Assembly: GCA_021816925.1 (NCBI GenBank)
Contig: JAKAWQ010000037.1
Coordinates: 1 to 37,687 of the forward strand
DNA: 37,687 bases
Reading direction: 5' to 3'
Source of the DNA: Pseudomonadota bacterium
GTDB taxonomy: Bacteria; Pseudomonadota; Alphaproteobacteria; Acetobacterales; Acetobacteraceae
Part shown: one piece after another, positions 17,701 through 24,164 of the stretch
How positions within the stretch are numbered: the stretch's first letter is position 1
How the letters are laid out: every line of letters begins with the position of its first letter
Translations under genes and position numbers: made by a program
The notes under the pieces: model-generated
The model's database searches: none
Seen by the model: only the letters and a program-made list of their open reading frames with translations
What the model was told of the DNA's origin: nothing

Positions 17701-17874
17701 CTGTGGGTTCCGGGCGTGAACAATATCGGCGGCTTCGGCCGCTGGACGTTCGAGGAGTTCCGCGATGTCTTTGCCATCGAGGAGAGTTTCGCCAAACTGG
17801 TAGATGACCTGTTCCCTTCTCCCTCCCCCTTGTGGGGAGGGACAGGCGGCGAAGCCGCCAGGGTGGGGGTATGA
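14800..17874 (+). CDS. Type III-like restriction subunit: helicase with PD-(D/E)xK nuclease
   Basis: This 1024-residue protein joins a superfamily 2 helicase to a C-terminal nuclease, the design of type III Res subunits, which move along DNA and cut it. Helicase motifs are ATGAGKT at residues 177-183, DEAH at 313-316, SATPFF from 368 and QVVGRGLRR from 641. The nuclease domain has SDWEAEL (E891), PDFLV (D931) and LETKG (E949, K951). It resembles the group that databases label BPTD_3080-type restriction endonucleases, a label I recall but could not check. The methyltransferase partner is two genes downstream. The last 20 residues or so are encoded by a palindromic repeat (17815-17870) and are not part of the domain. 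TGA overlaps the next ATG. Confidence 0.9.
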   Translation: MTKPFFEQPILNSPYAVPTRHHALDADGQPLDLPPIEGRRGPRYVAPVPPPRKQKGKGKQASLALGDPSNLSTDAQAYNPSPIINEIRNHVASWRDLRNPADWGVTPATQRLLQHWRRQDGWLGPRPFFCQVEAAETAIWLTEVAGRRPQHAHLWRHLRAANEQANPELLRIALKMATGAGKTTVMAMLIAWQTVNAVRSPNSALFSRGFLIITPGITIRDRLRVLLPEDPDAYYAKRELVPTDMLPELGKAKIVLTNYHAFKRRETMEVSKVGRSLLQGRGDPVKTTETEGAMLSRACGDLLNLKNVVVINDEAHHCYREKPGDEEEPVGAEEREEAKRNAEAARLWISGIEALKRKVGVRTVYDLSATPFFLRGSGYVEGTLFPWTVSDFSLIDAIECGIVKLPRVPVADNLPSGDAPLYRDLWKHIGKRMPKKGAGKSGALDPLSIPAELQTALYALYSHYDKTSEAWERAGIDVPPVFIVICNNTATSRLVYEWIAGFERPGEDDEPEVKHRGHLALFQNYDQHHQRLPRPNTLLIDSEQLESGEALDPAFRDMADPEIAQFKRDLVERTGDAKVAEQITDEQLLREVMNTVGRRGALGERIRCVVSVSMLTEGWDANTVTHILGVRAFGTQLLCEQVVGRGLRRQSYELNGEDLFNVEYADILGIPFDFAADPVVAPVTPPKRSVRVQAMRDRAALEIVFPRVGGYRVDLPEERLTAQFTEDSRLTLTPELVGPCTVLMEGIVGESVELNVEDMFRTMRPSTISYHLAKRLLETRLRDPGGDWPTHLFGHAQRVVREWLDGGYLVAHGVPRAAVAVYVELAEKAVERIYLACQRSAPGEQRIKAILDPYNPRGSTRFVNFTTTKTVYETDRTRCHVNYAVCDSDWEAELARVLERHPRVLAYAKNQGMQFEVPYRDGAIPRRYVPDFLVRLDDGQDEPLTLILETKGYRGGDAQLKAETMRTLWVPGVNNIGGFGRWTFEEFRDVFAIEESFAKLVDDLFPSPSPLWGGTGGEAARVGV
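17815..17870 (+). repeat. Palindromic repeat, left copy (flanks the DUF559 gene)
   Basis: A 27-base block (17815-17841) is a hairpin with arms CCCTCCCC and GGGGAGGG around CTTGT. It is followed by a second hairpin GGCGGC-GAA-GCCGCC (17845-17859) and then GGGTGGGGGT (17861-17870). The same 27 and 10 bases occur in reverse orientation at 18257-18307. The copy lies within the end of the restriction gene and supplies its final codons, and the DUF559 ATG begins on the next base. Repeats of this look are common between genes in some Alphaproteobacteria. Confidence 0.85.
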
Positions 17875-18317
17875 CGCCGCACACCATCACCGCCCGCGCC
17901 CGCGCCATGCGCAGCGCGCTCACCCCGCCGGAGGCCAGCCTGTGGGTCGCCCTTCGTCGCCTGCGCGGCGAAGGATTTCACTTCCGCCGCCAAGCCCCGT
18001 TTCGCGGCTACTTCCTGGACTTCGCCTGCTACGCCCATCGCCTCGTCGTCGAGGTCGATGGCGCCCAGCATGAGGAGCCGGAACAGGCTCGCCACGATAC
18101 GATCCGGGATGCGGTGCTGGCGCGCCAAGGGTTCCGCACGCTGCGCTTTGCCGCGTTGGATGTGCTGGGCAACCTTGATGGCGTCGTCACGGCGATTCGG
18201 CTGGCATTGGGCGAGACCATGCCTGGCCCCTCGGACCACCCGGTCCACGTGGCACCACCCCCACCCGGCGCTTCGCGCCACCCTCCCCACAAGGGGGAGG
18301 GAGAAGGAAGACGCTGA
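17871..18317 (+). CDS. DUF559 (Vsr-like) endonuclease-domain protein in a repeat-bounded cassette
   Basis: DUF559 proteins have the fold of very-short-patch-repair endonucleases. The 148-residue product has the expected ARAMRSALTPPEASLWVALR, FHFRRQAPFRGYFLDFACY, the acidic strand RLVVEVDGAQHEE, and RDAVLARQGFRTLRFAALDV. D and E in DFACY, VEVDG and QHEE are candidate metal-binding residues. The domain ends near residue 112; the remaining residues (through PPHKGEGEGRR) are encoded largely by the right-hand repeat. The gene sits between the restriction and methyltransferase genes, overlapping both (ATGA and TGATG), yet is bounded by inverted repeats. It may be an insertion that kept the operon translated, not a true partner of the system. 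Confidence 0.87.
   Translation: MTPHTITARARAMRSALTPPEASLWVALRRLRGEGFHFRRQAPFRGYFLDFACYAHRLVVEVDGAQHEEPEQARHDTIRDAVLARQGFRTLRFAALDVLGNLDGVVTAIRLALGETMPGPSDHPVHVAPPPPGASRHPPHKGEGEGRR
18257..18307 (-). repeat. Palindromic repeat, right copy (inverted)
   Basis: Read on the minus strand this copy has the same 27-base outer block (18281-18307) and the same 10-base inner end (18257-18266) as the left copy. The middle hairpin differs in sequence but keeps its pairing: GGCGC-TTC-GCGCC (18267-18279, as on the plus strand). The two inner ends face the DUF559 gene. The whole repeat-gene-repeat unit is 493 bp (17815-18307). Confidence 0.85.
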
Positions 18318-21268
18318 TGGCGAAAGAACCGAAAAACCGGCGCGTCGAGACGCTGGTTCACGACAAGGCGCGGCGGAAGAACATCCCGACCGCCGAGTTG
18401 CAGACCTTCCTGGATGCGGAGGCCGACGCGAAGCAGTTCGGCCCCGTTTCCTACGCGCGGGCACGGCCTCTGGCGGAGGGGGAGACGCGGGCGCGGGACG
18501 AAGACCGGGACCCGCAGCTGATCTGGAACGGGGTGCGCATCCGGCTGACGCAGGAGCGGGTGCGGCAGTTGGCCGACACCGGGGAGGTCGCGATCGGCGA
18601 TGCCCAGCTGGTCTGGCGCGGGAAGGACACGCAGGACTGGTCCGATCTGATCGTCCAGGCGCCGCCGCTCTATATCCAGGAGAAGATCCACCCGAAGGCG
18701 ATCATCGACGACCTGCAGCGCGCGACGGCGCGGCGGGCGGAGCCGGAGCCGATGGCCGACCTGTTCGCCGATTTCAACGGCGTGGCGCCGGATGCGCGCA
18801 CCGAGTTCTACCAGCACGACGCGCACTGGTCGAACCGGATGATCCTGGGCGATTCCTTGCAGGTGATGGCGAGCCTCGCCGAGCGCGAGGGCCTGCGCGG
18901 CAAGGTGCAGTGCATCTATTTCGACCCGCCCTACGGCATCAAGTTCAACAGCAACTGGCAGGTCAGCACGCAGACCCGCGACGTGAAGGACGGCAAGCGG
19001 GAGGATATCTCGCGCGAGCCGGAGCAAGTGAAGGCGTTCCGCGATACGTGGAAGGACGGCATCCACTCATATCTGACCTATCTGCGCGATCGGCTGACTC
19101 TGGCGAGGGAGCTGCTGACCGAAAGCGGTTCGATCTTCGTGCAGATTGGGGATGAGAATGTCCATCGCGTACGTGCAGTGATGGATGAGGTGTTCGGAGA
19201 GGACAACTTCTGCAGTCTGATTGGTTACAAGAAGACGACCGGAGCCGGAAGTCCTGCAATTGGTACGGATGTGCTCGCGTCGGTTAAGGACTATGTAATT
19301 TGGTTTGCCAGGGCCAAAGATCGCGTCAAGTACCGGCAGTTCTATTTCGACAAGAGCGCAGGAGCCATGGGTGCAGCATCGTACAACCGCATCCAAAGTC
19401 CGGATGGTGTTACAGTTCGCCCGCTCTTAGGAGAAGAAGACTTCGAACGGGACTATGAGCCAAGTGGCTGGCATCTCGTCGCCTCAGACAACCTTACGTC
19501 GCAGACGGGCGTAGCAAGCACCCAAGTGCCTGTGCTTTTTGAAGGGAAAGAATATCGACCCGCCAAGGGAGGCTGGAAGACGAATGCCGCCGGCCTCTCC
19601 AGGCTCGGCAAATCGGCTCGTCTCGCCATAGGTGGGACGGCGCTCCGATATGTGAGGAGATTGAAGGACTTCCCAGTGGCTCCCATCAACAACGACTGGA
19701 ACGACACGAGCACTGGCAGCTTTACCGAAGAGAAAATATACGTCGTCCAGAGTGGGAATAAAGCGGTTGCGCGCTGCATCCTCATGGCAACCGACCCCGG
19801 CGACCTCGTGCTCGATCCGACCTGCGGCTCCGGCACGACTGCCTATGTCGCCGAACAATGGGGCCGCCGCTGGATCACCATCGACACCAGCCGCGTCGCC
19901 CTCGCGTTGGCTCGCACCCGGCTGATGAGCGCGCGCTACCTCTACTATCTGCTCGCCGACAGCCGCGAGGGCCGCGCCAAGGAGCAGGAAATCACCGGCA
20001 AGCCCGCGCACGAAGGCCCGGCACATGGCGACATCCGCCAGGGCTTCGTCTATGAGCGCGTGCCGCATGTCACGCTGAAATCCATCGCCAACAATGCCGA
20101 GATCGACGTGATCTGGGAGCGCTGGCAGCAAACCCTCGAACCTTTGCGCGCCGCGCTCAACGCCGCGCTGAAGAAATCCTGGGAGGAGTGGGAAATCCCG
20201 CGCGAGGCGGAGAAGGCTTGGCCGGACGCCGCCCGCGCCGCGCATGCCGCCTGGTGGGAAGCCCGCATCGCCCGCCAGCGCGAGACCGACGCCTCCATCG
20301 CCCGCGCCGCCGATGTCGAACTGCTCTACGACCGGCCCTACGAGGACAAATCCCGCGTCCGCGTCGCCGGGCCGTTCACGGTGGAAAGCCTCTCGCCGCA
20401 CCGGGTGATTCCGGCCGACCAGCAGGACAACGCCGAGGAACTCGCCCCCACCGCCGCCAAGCGCCGCCGCGCGCTGGAAGCCGCCCCGCCCACCGACTTC
20501 GCCGCCATGGTGCTGGAGAACCTCCGCACCGCCGGCGTGCAGGGCCGTGACAAGGCGGACCGCGTGCGCTTCACCGCCCTGCAGCCCTGGCCGGGTAAAT
20601 GGATCGGCGGCGAGGGCACCTATCTGAAAGGGCCGGAGGGCAAGCAGGTGGAACGCCGCGCCGCCATCTTCATCGGCCCGGAATTCGGCACCCTCTCGCG
20701 CCCCGACCTCGTCGCCGCCGCGCGCGAGGCCGCCGATGCGCGCTTCGATCTCCTGGTCGCCTGCGCCTTCGCCTACGACGCCCATGCCAGCGATCTGACG
20801 CGCCTCGGCCCGCTCAACATCCTGCAGGCCAAGATGAACCCCGACCTGCACATGGCCGACGACCTCAAGAACACCGGCAAGGGCAACCTGTTCGTGGTGT
20901 TCGGTGAGCCGGACATCGACATCGAGCGGCTGGACGGAGACCTTCTCCAGGTGCGCGTGAAGGGCATCGACGTGTTCGACCCCAACACCGGCGAAATCCG
21001 CGCCGACGACGTGAAGGGCATCGCGGCGTGGTTCATCGACACAGACTACGACGAGGAAAGCTTCTTCGTCCGCCACGCCTACTTCCTCGGCGCGAACGAT
21101 CCCTACAAGGCGCTGAAGACATCACTCAAGGCGGAGATCGACGAGGCCGCCTGGGCCAGCCTGTATCGCGAAGTCAGCCGCCCATTCCCGCGCCCGGCTT
21201 CGGGGCGGATCGCGGTGAAGGTGATCAATCACTTCGGGGATGAGGTGATGAAGGTGTACGGAGTGTAG
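18317..21268 (+). CDS. Site-specific DNA methyltransferase (type III Mod-like)
   Basis: This 983-residue enzyme should methylate an exocyclic amino group (adenine N6 or cytosine N4) and pair with the upstream restriction subunit. The catalytic DPPY is at residues 203-206 in IYFDPPYGIKFNSNW, and the S-adenosylmethionine site DPTCGSGTT begins at residue 500, the beta-class order used by type III Mod proteins. The segment between them (about 19,150-19,790) holds the likely target-recognition domain and is visibly AT-richer than both flanks. The C-terminal 400 residues are unusually long for a Mod and have no motif I recognise. ATG overlaps the DUF559 stop. Confidence 0.92.
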   Translation: MAKEPKNRRVETLVHDKARRKNIPTAELQTFLDAEADAKQFGPVSYARARPLAEGETRARDEDRDPQLIWNGVRIRLTQERVRQLADTGEVAIGDAQLVWRGKDTQDWSDLIVQAPPLYIQEKIHPKAIIDDLQRATARRAEPEPMADLFADFNGVAPDARTEFYQHDAHWSNRMILGDSLQVMASLAEREGLRGKVQCIYFDPPYGIKFNSNWQVSTQTRDVKDGKREDISREPEQVKAFRDTWKDGIHSYLTYLRDRLTLARELLTESGSIFVQIGDENVHRVRAVMDEVFGEDNFCSLIGYKKTTGAGSPAIGTDVLASVKDYVIWFARAKDRVKYRQFYFDKSAGAMGAASYNRIQSPDGVTVRPLLGEEDFERDYEPSGWHLVASDNLTSQTGVASTQVPVLFEGKEYRPAKGGWKTNAAGLSRLGKSARLAIGGTALRYVRRLKDFPVAPINNDWNDTSTGSFTEEKIYVVQSGNKAVARCILMATDPGDLVLDPTCGSGTTAYVAEQWGRRWITIDTSRVALALARTRLMSARYLYYLLADSREGRAKEQEITGKPAHEGPAHGDIRQGFVYERVPHVTLKSIANNAEIDVIWERWQQTLEPLRAALNAALKKSWEEWEIPREAEKAWPDAARAAHAAWWEARIARQRETDASIARAADVELLYDRPYEDKSRVRVAGPFTVESLSPHRVIPADQQDNAEELAPTAAKRRRALEAAPPTDFAAMVLENLRTAGVQGRDKADRVRFTALQPWPGKWIGGEGTYLKGPEGKQVERRAAIFIGPEFGTLSRPDLVAAAREAADARFDLLVACAFAYDAHASDLTRLGPLNILQAKMNPDLHMADDLKNTGKGNLFVVFGEPDIDIERLDGDLLQVRVKGIDVFDPNTGEIRADDVKGIAAWFIDTDYDEESFFVRHAYFLGANDPYKALKTSLKAEIDEAAWASLYREVSRPFPRPASGRIAVKVINHFGDEVMKVYGV

Positions 21269-21283
21269 GAAGGAGGCTAAGTA

Positions 21284-21864
21284 ATGGCGCTGTCGTCGAC
21301 GAAAAAGCCGCCAACGAAAAAAGCATCGACAAAAAACTCATCTACCAAGCAGGCGAATAGCAAAGTCTGCGAGAACGACCACTGGACTATCGTTATGGGG
21401 GAATTGAAGCGTTCACGTGGTCGACCAAACAACACACAGCCTATATTTAAGATGATAGGAGAAAAAATTCCATTCGTCTTCTTGAATCAAGTGGAAAACA
21501 AAAGGAGCGAAGCAAAACGCTCGACGAACGGCATCTATATCGCACACGATTCGATGGGTTATCCTCGCTACATCGGCCGAGGAAAAATTTTTGCACGCTG
21601 GAGGCGCGACGGAAGGCGCAGATTTTGGAGCTTGCATATTTTTCATTCTTCGTCGTGGAAGCCAAAATTCATGAGCGCGAAGTGGAGACGACTATGATCC
21701 GGGCTGCAGGGCGATTGCTGGATTTCAATACGAGGAAAATACGGAACGATATTCAGCCCGGAGATGTTCGTGATTTTGAGCCAGGAACAACATACTTCGA
21801 GCGCCAATATAAGAGAGGGAAGAAGAGGGGCGCCAACGCCGCCAAAACCTCGGGCGCGATGTAA
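21284..21864 (+). pseudogene. GIY-YIG nuclease gene with a single-base frameshift
   Basis: From ATG 21284 (AGGAGG at 21271-21276) the frame encodes a lysine/serine/threonine-rich tail (residues 4-30) and the nuclease motif NGIYIAHDSMGYPRYIGRG followed by KIFAR. It then goes off into RWRRDGRRRFW and stops at 21697. Shifting back one base at about 21,598 gives LEARRKAQILELAYFSFFVV, then EAKIHEREVETTMIRAAGRL with a plausible catalytic glutamate, and FNTRKIRND, ending at 21862-21864. The combined product of about 193 residues would be a complete GIY-YIG domain. The gene is far more AT-rich than its neighbours (about 35% G+C in the line from 21,421), a sign of separate origin. The break could be a mutation or a sequencing error. 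Confidence 0.8.
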
Positions 21865-21875
21865 AGGGCGCCACT

Positions 21876-23969
21876 GTGGAATTTCGTATCGCCGACAGCT
21901 TCACCGACGCGCTGGCTCGCCTGCCGGCGCAGGACCAGAAAGCGGTGAAGACGTCGGCATTCGATCTGCAACTTGATCCGTCCCCGCCCGGCTTGCAGTT
22001 CCACCGCATCGAAAAATCCAAAGACCCGCACTTCTGGTCCATCCGAGTCAACCGCGACCTGCGCATCATCGTCCACAAGACGGCCGACAGCCTGCTGCTC
22101 GCCTATGTGGATCACCACGACAAGGCCTATGCCTGGGCCGAGCGGCGACGGATCGAGGCGCATCCCCGTACCGGCGCCGTGCAGATCGTGGAAGTGCGCG
22201 AGCGGGTCGAGCAAGCAGCGCCCGACCTGTTCATCCCCGCCCTTGTTCCAGAACCGGCACCGTCCGCGCCGCCCGAACCGCCCTTGTTCGCCCGGATCAC
22301 CGCCGACGACCTGCTTGCGGTCGGCGTGCCCGAGGACTGGCTGGCGGCGGTGCAGACCGCGACCGAGAGCCGCTTCTTCGACCTCGCGCCGCACCTGCCG
22401 GCCGAGGCGGCGGAAGCGCTGCTGGAATACGCCGCCACCGGCCGCCTGCCGAAACCGGAGCCGGTGGCAGCGACGATCGACCCGTTCTCCCATCCGGACG
22501 CGCAGCGCCGCTTCCGCACCGTCGAAAGCCAAGCCGAGCTGCAAGCCGCGTTGGACGCACCCTGGGAGAAATGGGCGGTCTTCCTCCACCCTTCCCAGCG
22601 CGGCGTGGTGGAGCGTGCCTTCACCGGCCCGGCGCGCGTGGCCGGATCCGCGGGCACCGGCAAGACCGTGGTCGCCCTGCACCGCGCCGCCCGTCTCGCC
22701 CGCGCGGATTCCGGCGCCAAGGTGTTGCTGACCACCTTCTCCCAACCGCTGGCCGACGCGCTGTCGCGCAAGCTCGCGGTGCTGACGGCGGGGGAAGCCG
22801 AGGTGCGGGCGCGGATCACGGTCGCGTCCTGGGAACGGCTGGCCGATGAGCTCTACCAGCTTGCCTTCGGCTGCCGGCCCCGCGTGGCGCCGAGCGACCC
22901 GGTGCGCGCGGCGCTGGTCGCCGCCGCTCAGGCCCAGGGGGTCAGCACGTTTTCGGACCGGTTCCTGCTCGGCGAGTTCACCCAGGTCGTCGATGCCTGG
23001 CAGGTGGAGAGCCTCGAGGCCTATACCGGCACGCCGCGGAGTGGCCGCAAGAGCCGGCTCGGCGCCCGCCAGCGGGAACGGCTGTGGCCGGTCTTCGCCG
23101 CCGCGCGGGCGGTGCTGCACGAGCAAGGGCTGGTGACCTGGCCGAAGGTGTTCGGTGCCGTGACGGCGGCCTACAGCGAGCGCGCCAGCAAGCCTTTCAC
23201 GCATATCGTTGTCGATGAGGCGCAGGACCTCGGCGTGCCGGAACTGCGCATGCTTTGCGCACTGGCGCCGGACGGGGCCGACGCGCTGTTCTTCGCCGGC
23301 GATCTTGGCCAACGCATCTTCCAGCCGCCGTTCTCCTGGAAGGCGCTCGGGGTCGATGTGCGCGGACGATCGACAACGCTGAAGGTGAACTACCGGACCT
23401 CCCACCAGATCCGGGAGGCGGCGGACCGTCTGCTGCCCGGCGTGATCCGCGACATGGACGGGCGCGAGGAGGCGCGGCGCGGAACCATCTCCGTCTTCGA
23501 CGGCCCGGCGCCGGAGATCGTGCGGGCCGCTGACCAGCGTGCGGAGACGGCGGCGGCCGTCGCGTTCATCGCCGCGGCGCGCGCCGACGGGATCGGTGCC
23601 GAGGAGATCGGCGCCTTCGTTCGCTCGCGCCCCCAGCTCGACCGGGCGCGGCGGGCGGTGGAAGGGGCCGGGCTGGTTCCAGTCGAGGGCACCGACCCCG
23701 GGGCCGGCAAGGAAGGCCGTGTTCTGATCGGCACGTTGCATCTGGCGAAGGGGCTGGAATTCAAGGCGGTCCTGGTTCTCGCCTGCGACGATCAGGTGCT
23801 GCCGCTGCAGCAGAGGATCGATGACGCAACGGACGAAGCCGATCTCGACGAGATCTACGAGACCGAACGCCAGCTGTTCTACGTCGCCTGCACACGCGCG
23901 CGGGACCGGTTGCTTGTAACCGGAGTGCAGCCGGTTTCGGAGTTTCTGGACGACTTGGAGAGAGACTGA
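21876..23969 (+). CDS. UvrD/Rep-like helicase with an N-terminal RelE/ParE-like domain
   Basis: The 697-residue protein begins at GTG 21876, 11 bases after the GIY-YIG gene. Residues 1-90 resemble RelE/ParE toxins: FRIADSFTDALARLPAQDQK, HFWSIRVNRDLRIIVHK, and YVDHHDKAYAWAERRRIE. A linker and a small helical region follow, then a superfamily 1 helicase: AGSAGTGKT at 256-264, DEAQD at 447-451, FFAGDLGQRIFQPPFSWKAL, TLKVNYRTSHQI, GTLHLAKGLEFKAV, and YVACTRARD from 669. It probably unwinds or clears DNA ends, and the toxin-like domain may bind DNA or ribosomes, or sense a partner. Its position directly after restriction, methylation and GIY-YIG genes suggests one operon. No nuclease domain is visible within it. 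Confidence 0.9.
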   Translation: MEFRIADSFTDALARLPAQDQKAVKTSAFDLQLDPSPPGLQFHRIEKSKDPHFWSIRVNRDLRIIVHKTADSLLLAYVDHHDKAYAWAERRRIEAHPRTGAVQIVEVRERVEQAAPDLFIPALVPEPAPSAPPEPPLFARITADDLLAVGVPEDWLAAVQTATESRFFDLAPHLPAEAAEALLEYAATGRLPKPEPVAATIDPFSHPDAQRRFRTVESQAELQAALDAPWEKWAVFLHPSQRGVVERAFTGPARVAGSAGTGKTVVALHRAARLARADSGAKVLLTTFSQPLADALSRKLAVLTAGEAEVRARITVASWERLADELYQLAFGCRPRVAPSDPVRAALVAAAQAQGVSTFSDRFLLGEFTQVVDAWQVESLEAYTGTPRSGRKSRLGARQRERLWPVFAAARAVLHEQGLVTWPKVFGAVTAAYSERASKPFTHIVVDEAQDLGVPELRMLCALAPDGADALFFAGDLGQRIFQPPFSWKALGVDVRGRSTTLKVNYRTSHQIREAADRLLPGVIRDMDGREEARRGTISVFDGPAPEIVRAADQRAETAAAVAFIAAARADGIGAEEIGAFVRSRPQLDRARRAVEGAGLVPVEGTDPGAGKEGRVLIGTLHLAKGLEFKAVLVLACDDQVLPLQQRIDDATDEADLDEIYETERQLFYVACTRARDRLLVTGVQPVSEFLDDLERD

Positions 23970-24007
23970 GGCGCTGCAGCAGCGGAACCATATCGGAGGA
24001 CGGGCCA

Positions 24008-24106
24008 ATGAGCCGAAACCTGCGGGCAGATTCGCAACGATCCAAGGGGATCGCGCCGAGATTCGGGTGTCTTCCGACGCCAGGCGTGCCGGTCACCCAG
24101 AGATGA
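24008..24106 (+). CDS. Possible 32-residue peptide between the helicase and druH
   Basis: ATG 24008 follows a strong ribosome binding site GGAGGA (23995-24000) at seven bases and opens a 32-codon frame (MSRNLRADSQRSKGIAPRF and on) that stops at 24104-24106. The 195 bp around it carry no other gene. It could be a leader peptide controlling the next operon, the remnant of a deleted gene, or chance. The peptide is basic and has no recognisable domain. Confidence 0.3.
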   Translation: MSRNLRADSQRSKGIAPRFGCLPTPGVPVTQR

Positions 24107-24164
24107 ACGCGCCTTCGGTTCCACAGCATAGCCCATTCCAGACTGCGAGCCTCGCGGCGCAAGG

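Noticed and set aside
21753-24008. A 751-codon minus-strand frame opposite the UvrD-like helicase
   Set aside because: The plus strand carries all helicase motifs in order; the antisense product is arginine- and glycine-rich without motifs.
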